Made by a program: the position numbers and the translations under genes
The notes under the pieces: generated by a model
Database searches by the model: none
Seen by the model: the letters and a program-made list of their open reading frames with translations, nothing else
What the model was told of the DNA's origin: nothing
In this document: piece by piece, positions 23,170 through 36,164 of the stretch
Layout of the letters: each line of letters begins with the position of its first letter
How positions within the stretch are numbered: position 1 is the first letter of the stretch
Source: Hippasteria phrygiana
Taxonomy: Eukaryota; Echinodermata; Asteroidea; Valvatida; Goniasteridae
DNA length: 64,000 bases
Reading direction: 5' to 3'
Assembly: GCA_037893225.1 (NCBI GenBank)
Contig: JAZGUH010000182.1
Span: 1,178,001-1,242,000 of the forward strand

Positions 23170-24100
23170 TAAAAAAAAAAATCTGTTTTTTTTACACCTA
23201 ATTTTTGTTTTTACATTTAACATGTTATTATTTTTTTAAGACAAATTTCAGTCAATTGTGACTTTTTTAACATGTATTTTGCACTTTAACATAAAAACTG
23301 TCAATAAACATAAACTAATGTAACAAACAATCTAAAATTACAAATTGTTGGTATTCTTACAGACAGGAAAATGTAGGTTTACAACTTGCTGTGATTTAAC
23401 AATTGCAGCGTGAAATTGCAAAAACAAATTACAATATGACAATATTTGCTTTATAACATTTGAAACATTTCTTTAAATTATTTTTGTGTGTGTAATTGAA
23501 AAAACACAATTGTCTGCTTTTTTCCCTTTGTAAATAGACAAATATCCTTCAATGTAGAAAAAAGATTTTTTTTTTTTACACTGAATTTTTGTTTGTTTTA
23601 CATTTAACATGTTATTATTTTTTTAAAACAAATTTCGGTCAATTATGACTTTTTTAAACATGTATTTTGCATAAAAACATAAAAACTGTCAATAAACATA
23701 ACTTATGTAGGCCCCCTAACAAACAAACTAAAATTACCCAATATTTTTGTCTTTTTACAGACAGATTATTGTAGGTTTACAACTTGCTGTGATTTAACAA
23801 TTGCAGCGTAAAATTGCAAACAAAAAATGACAATATTGCAGAATATTTGTTTTATAACATTTAAAGAATTTGTTTTCATCATTCTTTTATTGTAACTGAA
23901 CAATACAATTTTCTGTTGCTTTTTCCTTTTGTAAATAAACAAATATCCTTCAAATGGTACGTTCTTTTACATGTATTTCGCATCATAGCAAAAAGTGTGT
24001 TAAAACATAAATAATGCAAAACTGTGTTTGTCTTTTTACAGGGAAACTTTCAGATTTATAATTTGTTTTTATTATAATATATATATCTGAACAAAAAGAC
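23170..24100. repeat. Tandem duplication, about 395-base period
   Basis: The block starting near 23170 (TTTTTACAC, ACATTTAACATGTTATTATT, CAATTGTGACTTTTTTAA, GTCAATAAACATAA, ACAACTTGCTGTGATTTAAC) recurs at about 23565 in the same order. A weaker third copy begins near 24130. It is AT-rich and has no coding potential. Confidence 0.75.
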
Positions 24101-24264
24101 AAATAGAATGTATCATTTTTTTATCACACATGATGTGATAAAAAATATGTTTTTTACACAGATCTTTTGTTTGTTATTTGCTTATACATTATTATTGAAG
24201 TAAATAGACACATTCTGTCAATATTATTGTATTTTTACATATTTTGTTGATTTTTTTAAACATG

Positions 24265-25762
24265 CAGGGTTCACCATACACTGCACATATCGCGAAACCT
24301 GTAACTTAACTTGACATAGCACATAACATAACCCAACTTGGTTCCCGATCGTTGCGACTCGCGAAACCTGTACTAGCTCACACAAACAAATCTTATTCTC
24401 CGATCGTTGCGATTCGCGTAACCTATAACTTGCCAATAGCTCATAACATAACCATGCAAACTGGGTCTCCGATCGTTGCGACTCGCGAAACCTATACTAG
24501 CTAACACAAACCAATCTTGGTCTCCGATCGTTGCGATTCGCGAAACTAATAACTTGCCAATAGCTCATAACATAACCATGCAAACTGGATCTCCGATCGT
24601 TGCGACTCGCGAAACCCTGTGGCGTAGCTGGATAAATAACTTTCCGGTCGTAGCGATCCCCGCGAAAGCTTATAACGTATATGCAAATAGCCAAATTCAT
24701 AACTTATTAATTTCCCGAAGCCAGTAGATTAATGTCATAACTTAGTTCCGGTCGTAACGATCCGCGAATCGACACAATGAGGGCAAAACGTAGCCCCAGC
24801 AAATTCCAAGCCCGGCAAGAAACATCAATTATAACCATAAGAATTCAATTAGCAGGCGGTTTACACTTGTTCGTACAGGGCCAACATTCCATTAAACTTT
24901 TCATCCATCAACAAATATACACGGTCAGTAGTACCGTGATTACTACGTTAAGCCAGATATGTATGTCATTGAGCTTTTTGCTCAAAGAAATTGGTTTACC
25001 AGCATGATTTTATCATCATACATTCACGCAGAGTCATAATTAAAATCCAGGCTGTTAGAATTCTGTATACAGATAATAAAGCTGAGGCCTATAGCAGCGT
25101 TTAGAATGAAATTCCGCCAAACGGTCATTTATGACCGCCGCCAAATAGGCCTTAAGGATAAGAATGTAAACTCAATAATGGTCGACGGCAAACTTTAAGG
25201 CATGATAGAAATTCTCTATCAGCAATGCCGATGCATTATCTCTTAAATGGACACCGTCTTCCATAAATAAATCAGTGTTGGCCCACTCGATCTGGGGATG
25301 CTCAATAACACCGCCCGTTTGGAATTGTTTCATTGTAAATCTGCATATCTATGTAATGTGCGTATGGCATAAGTTAATTGTCAGTCATAGGCTTCCGTAG
25401 ATTTGGAAGCGTATTGCGAAGCGGGCGAGTGGTTACTTGTATGTTGAACATGTAACGTTGGTCATGAATGATATGAAACTCACAGAGATTAACATGCTAA
25501 GGATTGTTACTGTCAATATTTCATGCAGGGAAGTGTTCCATATAATAGTTTTCAGTGATAACTGCCTTGGATGATAAATAAGCTTTCATTGCTGACACAG
25601 ATGACTAGGAACTTGTTCAGAAATGAAACTACGGAGGCCTATAAGTGCCATAGCTAAGTTCCAGTTTTTGTTGTGCGATAACTTTTTGAACATTATTCAT
25701 CTTCTTAATCATTATAAAAGCCTCTTATTTCAAGTGATATGTACAGTGTATGGTGAACCCTG
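24265..25762. mobile_element. 1.5-kb terminal-inverted-repeat element with internal array
   Basis: The termini CAGGGTTCACCATACACTG and its complement are perfect inverted repeats, flanked by CATG on both sides (24261-24264 and 25763-25766). Because CATG is palindromic it may be either a four-base target duplication or part of the repeat. There is no transposase inside, so it is non-autonomous. The left part contains the array at 24285-24770; the rest (24780-25740) has no gene. Confidence 0.7.
24285..24770. repeat. Subterminal array of CGATCGTTGCGACTCGCG units
   Basis: The word CCGATCGTTGCGAYTCGCG recurs about every 60 bases (near 24348, 24401, 24471, 24523, 24595). Later versions diverge (CCGGTCGTAGCGATCC). 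Two alternating versions make a unit of about 121 bases with TAACTTGCCAATAGCTCATA in every second one. Confidence 0.8.
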
Positions 25763-25766
25763 CATG

Positions 25767-26655
25767 CCACATAAGATCAATCACAATGCATGTACTGAAA
25801 TTTTGCGGTGATTGTTCGATTAATATTTTGTAAATTACTTCACAGCACACTGCAACTTTTACCTTGTGATTTGCAATTGTAGGATGGTGTTGGTTATTAG
25901 GACACCTTGCAAGTGATGGTAATAAGTGTGCTCATTTTGCCTTAGGTATTGTACCTGATGTACAGAACTGGGTCGTTATGCTCGTCTTGCTTAACCACCT
26001 ACGGTAGCCAGGCTGTGCCATTACTGGGGGTAAGGATCTAGAGCCCAGGCATCACACTGCACATACGTTGCTTATGCATCTGTGGTATTTCCACAAACTT
26101 TAATGTTCGGCGTTTGTTGTAATTTTGCAAATTACATTTTTGATTTTCACAAAGTGTTCTATAGTTGCGCTGTTTAGTGAAACGGTGCTTATTGCATTTT
26201 CGTAAATTTTGTTAAACCTTACAAGACATTCCAGTTGTTGTATTCCATAAAAATATGGGGATGTTTTCCTCAGAGGTAACTCGCTTGTGTGAACATCAAG
26301 GTTATGTAATACTTGGTGAAGCATGTCATTGTCAAGCGCTAAATAACAAGTCATGGGAAAACAAATACATGTACACTTATTTCACATTTATGACGCTCGC
26401 GAAAGTTGAAGTTTACATATATTTTAAAGCTTTGCTCACTGTACACACTTGTATCTTGAATATTATCATGCAGTATTATCGTGCAGACCTGTATGAGCAA
26501 TCTGAAGAGCAACTTCTGTGATTTGAATTGTGGGGCTGGGTTTCTTTAACGGGTACCTGGTTCCCGTACTAACTGTAAAATGCACAACCCTAAGTTTTAT
26601 GTTTGCTATAACCGGAATTTGTGTTTTTGCATTATTGAGAGTAGACTGTTTTACA
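25767..26655. other. No gene seen
   Basis: Short frames here have no recognisable protein features. The DNA is AT-rich and non-repetitive within this window. Confidence 0.4.
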
Positions 26656-27063
26656 TTAACCCTAACAGTCCTGAATCCTCCAAGTATAACCCTTTCAATA
26701 CCAAGGCATATTTTGTGACTGTGCTCTGGATACCACACTCATGTACATGACATGTCCACTTCTTTACCAGACACTTTTGGCCAAGTTTTAGTGTATAGCG
26801 CCCTCACAAGGCAATGTAATGAAAGGCTATTCTTCTTTGAAGTGTTGTGGAATCCTGAGGTTCATTGAGAAACAGACCCCAACCTAACTAATTGAATGAG
26901 AACTAAAATATTGCTCTTTGAAAAGAGATTTATTTTGAGGGGTGGTTCATAAATCCCCAACTCTCAAGGAATGTGCGACAATTGTATTCAAATTGAAGGA
27001 TTGTTGTGATAATTGCACAAACTTGAACAAATTAGTACTGTTTGGATGCAGTTAAGAGGGCAT

Positions 27064-27282
27064 TTCTCAAACCCTGGCTTTGGCTCGGGCTTTGCGCAAT
27101 TTTGTCCCCAGATTAGGCAAGATCTTTAATAGTTTTGGCTACATGTACATGTACAAATGTATATAAAAGTTCGATGTTTTAATCCGGAGCCAGTCTGTAA
27201 GTATATTTACGTATCAAGGCTTCAGATTGGCAATGGGACTGCGTAATAGCTGGAGACGAAGCCAGGGTTCGAGAAACCCCCT
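27064..27282. repeat. Hairpin MITE-like inverted repeat
   Basis: TTTCTCAAACCCTGGCTT at the left pairs with AAGCCAGGGTTCGAGAAA at the right, about 220 bases apart. There is no coding content. Confidence 0.6.
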
Positions 27283-28111
27283 GAAAGTTAAAATGAAGGC
27301 CACTATGCACAGCATATATACTAGCACACAGTGCAATTTATTTCCTCTTCATGGTAATTCACAACAGATATAAAAGAATACAAATAAGAAAATCGAGTCA
27401 AGAAGATCTTGAAGAGGCAAAACCTAAAAAGCGACAGCTCGTGTAAGGCATACCAGACATAACAAAACACATAAAAAGAAAACAAGTAAAGATTTAGAAA
27501 CATAAGTTATACAGTGTACACAAAGCAACTATAATACGAGTCGCTAGCGCTGATTGACCAGCAATGAAAATCTATACAATGTGTCAAATCGAGCTAAGTC
27601 CCAAAGCTGCCCATCTCCGTTACAAGCCATGAACAAAATTGTGAAAAAATAACATTTTGCAATGTCAATGTATTACAGATCTGACAAATTAGAAGGGTCG
27701 ATCAGAGTTCAGGAGACTGCAAAAATACAGGTCTACCTAGACAAGTACATGTAAACAAAATAGCGTGCATTGTAGTTTTTTTTCTTCCCATTTTCACTCA
27801 AATTGGTAATTTCTTAAGGAAACGGTTGTTTAGGAAGATTATTTATTCATGATTATTTTGGTACCTTCCCCATTTATTATAATTATTAGTTGCAATTTTG
27901 CGTCAATCGTAAGATGTGTAATGTCTGATCAGTCAATGTTTTGCGTGTGTAGTCAATACGACATGAAATGTGTGCACGGGCAGGCAAAATTGTGGAATTC
28001 TGAACTACATTGTACATGTATGCTCAATTGTTAACCTCGCTGACCAATTATTTTGACTTCCTAGCTTTGTGATTTTTAGCACGCTTCGCACGGTATAAAT
28101 GCTGTGTATGC

Positions 28112-28200
28112 GGCTCCCCCCCCCCCCCCCCGATTCAATGTTGGGTGGCGGTGTGTGCACCATCACTCCAACATTGAAATGGGGGGGGGGGGGGGGGGAC
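28112..28200. repeat. Hairpin bounded by C and G runs
   Basis: A run of Cs, then ATTCAATGTTGG, a short loop, CCAACATTGAAAT and a run of Gs form an almost complete inverted repeat. Homopolymer lengths are uncertain. Confidence 0.6.
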
Positions 28201-28230
28201 CGCAATAAAACCTACTCGGGCGAATGCTTA

Positions 28231-30874
28231 TCACAGACTGTGAAACTTCTCAAAGCATGGTATTACACACATTGGTTTGTCACACTGTTTACAAATCATG
28301 CGAGTTTGTTTCCGCTTGGCTCTGGTACTGCAAACAACACAGTTGCGCTTTTTGCCAGCAACATTTCTCCCAGGATAGTGATGATTTGGAAAGCGGCTGG
28401 AACCACAGGACACTTGACTGGCATGCTGAGCTGGGTTGTGCTTCCAGGTGGAAAGAAGTCCTTCTATCACCTTGACCCTGAAATCCAAAGTGGTCAAGTG
28501 CTGGTTTGTAGGGATGCTGTTGTATACAATGGTAGCATTCAACAAACAGATATCAAGAATGGTCACGAAAACTCTTTTCCACCATTTCATCGATTTGTGA
28601 GGGTGCGAGTAGTACTGACATATTTGTGCTGCGAGATCACTTCCTCCCATGTATTTATTATAATCATTGACGACAGAAGGTTTTTTGATCGTACGAAGTC
28701 CACTCAAACTGTTTTTGCTCCGAATGTCTTTCGTGTCGATATCGCAGTTTCCAAAATTGGTGCGAAGAGTTACACGTTTGGCATCCTGCCAAACGACGCA
28801 CAGTTGCCCGGCTTTGGTGTAAAACTGGGGGTCAGCACCTCTTCTCATGGGGAACTTTTTGGGGTTTGCACAATCTGGAATCCCTTGTGATGTGTAGCGT
28901 ACAGTTCCACGAGCTCCGAACTTTAACTGTGACAACTTGCAGACGAGAGCCGGGCTCGTGTACCAATTGTCCATGAAAATGAAATGTCCCTTATGTTCGA
29001 GTCCTTTAACAAGGTCGAGGACTACATGCCCAGCAGATGGAAGATTAGGTGGGTGGTGTGTTGAAGCATAACCAACGGAGGAGGGTTGACTAGATTCTTT
29101 TGATGTGGGCTGAGAGCCGGTGAACACCTTCCAGGCACATGTATAACCGGTTTCTGACTCGTTCAATGAAAAACATTTCAATCCCCATTTGGCGGACTTT
29201 CGTGGCATGTACTGTTTGTAACCAAGTCGGCCTTTGAACTTGATCACTGTCTCATCCGGTGAGAGGTTTCGGCCTGGATTGTAAATGCGAGGAAAGGATG
29301 GCAATACAATGTCGAGCAGCGGGCGAACCTTGGACAGTTTGTCAGGGGGAGCATCACCTGGTTGAGCTCTGTTGTTGGCAAGGTGGAAAAATCGAAGGAT
29401 CGCAGTGAATCGATTGCGAGACATGGTCGCCGAATACAGGGGACTCAATTTGCAGAACTTCGGACCTGGACCAGTGCATGCTGTAGCGAGGCCTTTTGTT
29501 GATACCCATACACAGAAGCAAGGCCATGAATGCCATCATTTCAGGAACAGTAGTTGGAGTCCAGGCAGGCTGATGATTGGCTGCATCTGCACACATTGTT
29601 TGGTCGGCATAGCGATTGGTCTCCTCCACCATCAACCCCACACTGCTTGGCAGAAGAAGAACTGAAAGATCTGCATGGGTGACAGGTGACTGAAATCTTC
29701 CGTACAGCCAGTCTCTTCACTGAAGTTCATCGGTGGGCGCTTGCTGTAGGAGGTGCTTGCTTTATTCCATCTACACCTGAAATAGGAACATTCAGAAAGG
29801 TAATGGGACGCTATTCATTTCAAGGCACATTTTCTTTAAGGTAGTATACAACATTAGCTTTTGTTTTTTGGGTCAAACGGATTTGGTTGATCCGGGGTTT
29901 AGTATTTTTTTGGACGACGGTTGGCCGACCATCTTTGGAAATTGCTACAAAATGTCAGTTTGGTTAAACAGAAAGCACACCAGGTGCCCTGATTTCACAG
30001 GATGCTCGAGACTATTTTTGACTGTCAAGTACGGTCATTCATAATAATGAGGTAGTTTTCTTCTTGTCTCTCTGTGGGGGGGGGGGGGGGGGGGGGGTGG
30101 TCGCAAATGTTGTATTACCTTTAATGACAAACTGTACAATGCTGTTTTTGGATGCTCATATCTAGTGTTCCCACTGAAATAAGTGCAGCCATGATTCAAT
30201 TGCTGTAGGCCTTGTATCCCTAAATTCACATAAGACACAGATTGTAGTTAATATTTTGAGTATCTTACTTATCAATCTTAGCTAACAAGTAAAAAATACG
30301 GACATTCAGAAACATGTACGAGGCTGCTGTTCATTTGCAGACCAATGTTCTTATAAGAAATTGTGATTAATATTTTGATTTCGGGGGTACATGTACATTA
30401 ATTAATAGTTTTTAATTACATTCAAAATCCTTCTTATAGATTATTATTGCCGCCAGTCTTTTTAGTAATTGAATAAGGCCCAATTCAGTTGCATACTTCA
30501 GGTACAAATTCAATATTTTCATCAATTTCTAATTGGATTCCATCGGATTATGCAATGCAAACTTAAACGTTCAGTGCTTTTTATGATTTTCCCTGCGAAA
30601 GAACATCAAAAAGCAAAGGTTACATTACAGTAGCCTAGTAGTAGTAATATAGACATGAATGACGGATGCGAAACATTTCGAGACTAGCCAAGTTGAACCT
30701 AAAGTTTTATGAACCTCCCTACCTGAAGTTTGGCTTTCCCGACGAAGTTAACAAGGTATGGATTGCTTCTCCATCACTGTCGTCAGATGTTGCTAGAGAA
30801 GATTCATCATCGGACATATCTGAACCGCTATCTGCGAAGATTTCCTCCAAAATCTTGGAATCGTTTTCGGCCAT
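28231..30874 (-). pseudogene. piggyBac transposase, two exons, frameshifted
   Basis: Exon 1 (30874 to about 30721) encodes an acidic N-terminus (MAENDSKILEEIFADSGSD). Its donor joins an acceptor at about 29777, where NKASTSYSKRPPMNFSEETG begins. The DDE_Tnp_1_7 domain follows, with catalytic aspartates in LSPDETVIKFKGR, FIFMDNWYTS and VVNDYNKYMGGSD. A C-terminal cysteine-rich zinc domain (CVVCS...CKQCDKPMC) ends at the stop 28231-28233. Two one-base frameshifts are needed, near 29640-29650 and near 29448, where one frame ends WSRSEVLQI and the next begins SPLYSATMSRNRF. It would have excised and inserted the element at TTAA. The catalytic half is a single open frame of about 400 codons. Confidence 0.85.
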
Positions 30875-31162
30875 GATAGCGGCTAAGTGGCGTGGGGATG
30901 CAAAGTGCGTTTCGCGCGCGTGCCTTTTAAAGTGTAAAACCAACCGCACAGCGCTGCCCAAAGTGAGGGCGCTGTTCACATTTCAGTTGCAAACAATAGT
31001 AGCTCGTGCCAACAGAGAACGCTGGTCGTGTAAAGCTAATAAATTCATGTGACAAACAAGCACTATGGTTGCGAACGTCCATGCAACATTGAGCCCAGGT
31101 GGCGCGCGCGGTATTGATAGGGTTAATATGATTTTCCACACACCCTAGGGAGTTAGGGTTAA

Positions 31163-32644
31163 ACTTTGGGACAACTATTTCAGTAGCACAAAAATGTCCA
31201 TTTCGGTCTGAAAGTTTACTACATGTACATGTAATTGTCAAGTTGATACTAGTTCCAGTCTTGGTGTGAAATGTTTCTCTCTGAAATCTGTACCTGAAAA
31301 CATCCAAAATTAACTCCATATGAATGCGAACAAAATAACTGACAAAACCGAAGTCAAGGGTCACTAAAAAATACAGTGTCCAGGCCTATGAGCCGGTTAT
31401 AAACGTCAAAAATGCAAGTTTCCAACCATTTTGTTCAACAATGATACTTCATATTTTGTGGAACCCCCTCTCGCTACAGTTTGGAAGATTTCATGGAATT
31501 TTCACTTTCAAATTACCCACTGTTATTTATATATATATTTATATATTTGTTCTATCCATTCTTTTTTTCCGGGGGGGGGGGGGGGAGTGGCAAACCAGTT
31601 TATCTTGTAAATGGTATTAATTGTAATGTGTGGTATATGACAAGCATTAAGAAAAACATTCAGACAACTCATAACCCGATTCTTTGTTCTTCAAAGCAGT
31701 TTTGTTACTTTACATGTACCATGCTTCTTGCTAGTGGCACAGCGAAGGGGGAACACGCCCCCCCCCCACTGAAAATTTTGCAAACGCAGAAAATAATAGT
31801 ATTACAAAGAAAAAACACTTAGCCGCCCCCCTGTAACAACCAGCCCCCCACCCCCCCCCCCCCCCCCCCCCCCCCCCGGAGACAGCCCTGGCTATACGTT
31901 GCTGGGATCACATGATCTACCTATATCAGAGCAAGGGTGAATAAAACAGAGTGAAGATGGGGGTTTGAAATTTCGGGGAATATATAATAAAACACCACAC
32001 AAAATTCAACCTTTGGATTAATAACAACTCGTTAGTATTTTGCTCATTTCATTTTCCTATTTTTTTCTTTTTCATTATTTTAGGGTCCTAGAATATCGGG
32101 CAAAACTAGCCATTTTACGTATATAAATCATAAATTCAAAACTATACAATGGATAAAATAAAAATTTTCTTTGACGTTTTGTATTATTTGTCACTTACAT
32201 GTCCTTCAAAATAAGTATTATATGGCTTTTTCTATTTTTTTACGTGGTTAAAAGTGGAGTGAAAGATAAATAGTTCACGCTATGGAGTTTGATATGGGAA
32301 GGCTTTGTGAAATGTCCGGTTAAATCTGTGATATTTTTTCAATGTTACCAAGTTTTCATCTGTATAAAAAATACCAATCCTTAAAGATGAAGACCTTTTC
32401 CACAAAATATTGACGTGGGACAGTTCGGACAAGGTAAGGTTTATTAGAAGTTTATTAGTAAGAGTGAAACCGTTTATTGTGCATACTGCATACGTGCGTA
32501 CGCGCGTACGTACTGACATCCACACCCGTTCACGGTGACCCATCCCTTGAAACATACCTTACAGAAAATCACAAATTCTCACTACAACTATATATGCAAT
32601 ATAGGTTGTATTTCACAGATATTAATTTATATATTTACAATAAG
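31163..32644. other. No gene seen; homopolymer tracts
   Basis: This AT-rich stretch has a run of about 15 Gs near 31571 and a C-rich run of about 30 bases near 31849-31877. No protein features are recognised. Confidence 0.45.
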
Positions 32645-33233
32645 TTAAAGGGGCTGTATCGTCACGATCATAGCAGGCTTGCGGCTGTACACTGAATCCC
32701 GAACGGATGAACGCAGATGAACCCAGTAAAGCCCGGTTCATACTTCATGCGAATGCGTATGCGAAGCGAATTCGTTAAGGTAACGGAGAACGTCACATTT
32801 GGTATCTAGCATGGAACGCTACGTATAGAACGCAAGTTCGTATGTAAGGACTTATACCTTACCTATACCCCAACTTGGCATCTGATTGGCTGTCCTGTAA
32901 ATTGTCTATATGTCCGATAACAAAGGAAGCAGGCAATGGGAGGGACTTGACGAGGCTTTACACACTGGTGCATAAGAAAGGATAAAAATGAATGTCGCTA
33001 ATATGTTATGTCATAGCTATATATGTCCCTCAGGGGTTCGAACAGTACTTCAAATACCAGTAGAGTGGTAAAATGGATATGCTAATGTCGGGGGTGTGTT
33101 GGCTGCTTGTGCGAGTAGCTTTCCTCCGCCACCCACTTCAGATTGTAAGACAGGAATTGTCGATATATTATCGACACTAGACGTTGGTATGCCAATGCGC
33201 CTCCACCTACATTCTATGAACTAGTTTTCACAG

Positions 33234-34721
33234 GGCCTTCAAACAATTTCAACGGACGGGATGTCTACACGACTCTGATTCGCCAACCAAAGTCCTTTTG
33301 GATGGAGACAGGGGAGGGGAGGAGAGGGAAAAGACTCCTCTATGCGAACAATCGACTGCTACTTACACTGATATGGTTACGAAAGTACCAGGACTTTAAC
33401 TCTTTATCCGTACTCTTTGATGTGAGCGAATCGACCGCCCAAAGGATAACGAAGGCAGTGACGGGGGTGCTCTGGGATGCTCTGACGGGGGAAATACAGT
33501 GGCCAAACGAAGCCGAATGGAACTCCATGCGGGAACGTATGGGCCACATTTCCGAATGGAGTGGGTACCATAGATGGGACGTCGCATGAAATCTTCATAC
33601 CAGAAGATGACCAACACCTGTACTACAGTGGCCATCGTCATCGACACTGCCTTCAAACACAGATAATAACTGATTCGAAGGGAAATATAAGATACCTACA
33701 TGTAAGTAAGATTTATTGCCGTTATGGTGTCGCAAAATAAATGAACATCACTAGTTCAAAACAAAATTAATGACCTTTTTGTATTCTGATAACACTTGAT
33801 TGTACAGGATGAGTGGAAAAAATGTCCATTTGGATATGTCCTTTTCTCCCACAAAAAATGGAAAGGTTACCAGTTTTTACTCTTCAGCCAAAATTCGGTC
33901 TTGTTATTGACTTCATTCGTTACAAATGTTACTGATATTCAGCTACGCATGAAAAAGATACAGGCCTTTCTTTGTGACTAGCCCAAAACACTCCCAACAC
34001 AATGCTTATATCAACACCATGGCAACAATGGGCATCTGGACAATGAACAAAATAGAACGAATAACAGAACAGGGTATTAGTTAATGGAATTTCATTTATT
34101 GAACCGTAATTAATTTTTCAATACAATAAAAGTAATTCCCTTTTATATAATATCATAACAGCACCAGTTATTTTTAACTATACGCCCAATAAATGCAAAT
34201 TAATCACCAGCTGTAGATCTATGACTACAAGTTAGGCGCGTGGGAATCATAAACATAAATTAATTAAATCGTATAACAAATAAACTTTTCTTTTTTCTTC
34301 TTAGTCCGGATTCCTCGGACACACGAACTATGCTGCACAATATCGCCTCCTCCCTGAGATAGGTCACCAACGTCGTCTTCATCTTCCGGAGGGAACATAC
34401 TTGCTGGCTGACAGGATTTATCCCAATGAGGAGCCGCTCTTAACACCCTGGAAGGCAAATCAACTTCGTGGTGAGGAAAACTACAGGAGGAAAATGTTTA
34501 ACAAAGAACATGCGTCTGCTCGAGTGGTGATTGAACACAGCATCCGATATTTAAAGACATACCGCATAATGCAGGGGAGATATCGAAATCACCGGAACTT
34601 GTTTTCACAAATTGCTGATGTCTGTGTCTGCCTTGCGCAGCGCCATATCAAAATTCTATGGACAACTCCGTTGACCCTTTCAGTCTATAGCCATACATAC
34701 ATGTACTTAGATCTTGGTTAA
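33234..34721 (+). pseudogene. Harbinger DDE transposase, two exons, one frameshift
   Basis: Exon 1 (33234-33701, acceptor TTTTCACAG, donor GTAAGT) encodes GRDVYTTLIRQPKSFW, then LLLTLIWLRKYQDFNSLSVL, then VSESTAQRITKAV (a helix-turn-helix region), then the first catalytic Asp in GTIDGTSHEIFIP. Exon 2 (34305-34721) encodes SGFLGHTNYAAQYRLLPE, then LLADRIYPNEEPLLTPW with the second Asp, then ARVVIEHSIRYLKTYRIM with the Glu. A one-base shift at about 33540-33550 separates the frame ending GHISEW from the one beginning FPNGVGTIDG. The protein cuts and joins element ends. The intron (33702-34304) holds no gene. Confidence 0.85.
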
Positions 34722-34738
34722 GGAGAAACGACGAAAAA

Positions 34739-34816
34739 GTGGACATTCTTTGATTGGAATGGGCGAGGACGCAAACCGTTCCAGCCTATTCAAATCAAAG
34801 AATGTCCACCTTTTGA
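34739..34816. repeat. Hairpin after the Harbinger transposase
   Basis: GTGGACATTCTTTGATT pairs with AATCAAAGAATGTCCACC within 80 bases. It lies just past the transposase stop. Confidence 0.6.
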
Positions 34817-35007
34817 GTGTTTCTGCAACTTAAATTACGTCTCTTTCACCCATTGTCAAGATTTCAAGAGAATAAAAAGTGTCCATTCTTACTAATGCTT
34901 TGAGGTATGAGATGAATGGAATTAATTAAGTTAACTGTACATTCTTGAAAAAGAGAATCGACACTTTTCTGAATAGAGTGACGTCACAAGAGTAGTTTAA
35001 TAGTAAT

Positions 35008-35522
35008 TAAAATCCACCCGTGACGTCACCCTATTGTCCCAGCGCTCTATTATTTTGCACGAATGGAGCGTTGGAGGCGATACCACTCCACTTACATCAA
35101 TTGCTGTATGTTTCGGATATATTTGGTTTTTCGCATCATTTTAACAGTTTCTTCCAATGCCACGAGCAAATTTCTTAAAATTACGTCAAACAATCCACAA
35201 GGGAAAATTTGAATACATTTTCAAAGTGAACAAAGCAACCTGACAGGAGCGGGATTCGAACCTGCGACCTCCGGGTTACCGTACCGGCGCTCTACCCAAC
35301 TGAGCCATCTTGCCCTATGTTGGCAGTCTCCCAAATTGTCAGTATCTTTGTTCGGGTAGCGCCCATCACCGAACAAAGATACTGACAATTTGGCTTATAT
35401 ACCGCATGGCTCCTTGTCAAAGTTACGTAACAAATAATCTCTTGTACAAGTGAACAAAGTTGCTCCATTCGTGCAAAATAATGGAGCGCTGGGACAATAG
35501 GGTGACGTCACGGGTGGAGGTT
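35008..35522. repeat. Inverted-repeat element with CGTGACGTCACC arms, hosting a SINE
   Basis: The arms at about 35008-35066 (ATCCACCCGTGACGTCACCC...) and 35463-35522 are near-perfect complements of roughly 58 bases. The space between contains an antisense SINE copy. It is likely a short palindromic element interrupted by the SINE. Confidence 0.7.
35200..35375 (-). repeat. tRNA-derived SINE copy, antisense
   Basis: The complement has GATGGCTCAGTTGGGTAGAG (A box) and GGTTCGAATCCCGCTCCTG (B box) and the same tail, TTTGAAAATGTATTCAAATT, as the copies at 5594 and 6915. It is preceded by an inverted duplicate of its own leader (GAACAAAGATACTGACAATTTGG). Confidence 0.8.
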
Positions 35523-36164
35523 AAGTCGGGTAATGGCCCTCGGGCCATTATTTCACACGAATGGCGCGTACCTCGGGCATTATCCTTTACAGAAAACGGA
35601 ACTGGGAGACTACTGTGATAGGACTCGTACACAGAAGCAGTTTTAAAGGTGGAATAACGCCCCCCCCCCCCCCCCCACCCCCGCTATTTACGTCATTGTA
35701 TAAACGCCAGTCATGTTTATTTACATAAACCCACTGTTAGCGGAATGTACAGTATTACAATTGTGAACAAGGTATGTGATTAAAATATATATGTAATATA
35801 TATTTTATGATTATTGACATTTTTTCTATACTTTAGTTGTAGAAGACACTTCTAATTTCCTATGAAAAGGTAAAACAAAGAAGGGAGCGAGATTCTGCCA
35901 TTGTGGTAGTCGCCTCATTTTGGTGTTGAATGACAATGTTAATCGTACTAATGTTTGTTTTTTTTCGGCCTAAAATTGGAATTTCATGAAAATACACGGA
36001 TATTTTAACTCATTTATGCAGCTTTAATAAACATGAAGGTTGCTATGAAGTGGCCATTGTCGTCTTCGTTCCTTACCTCTACAAGTTCTCTTCAATCGCA
36101 TCCAAAATCCTATCCACGCTTTCCATTATGGCATGTCAAACGTTGCAATATTCGATAATCTACA

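Larger units (their letters stand above)
26660..31158 (-). mobile_element. Putative piggyBac element
   Basis: TTAA at 26656-26659 is followed by CCCTAAC, and the other end reads GTTAGGG then TTAA (31159-31162). TTAA targets and CCY termini are hallmarks of piggyBac. Only the outer seven bases match, so the boundaries are tentative. A piggyBac transposase gene lies inside on the minus strand. A 1.5-kb non-coding stretch (26660-28230) lies beyond its 3' end, and a long homopolymer G run sits in its intron. Confidence 0.45.

Noticed and set aside
24285..24770. CRISPR-like array
   Set aside because: Regularly spaced similar words, but spacers are repeats themselves, the setting is eukaryotic and no cas genes exist. 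It is a subterminal transposon array.
28099..28890. 263-codon plus-strand frame
   Set aside because: It is the antisense shadow of the piggyBac catalytic exon.
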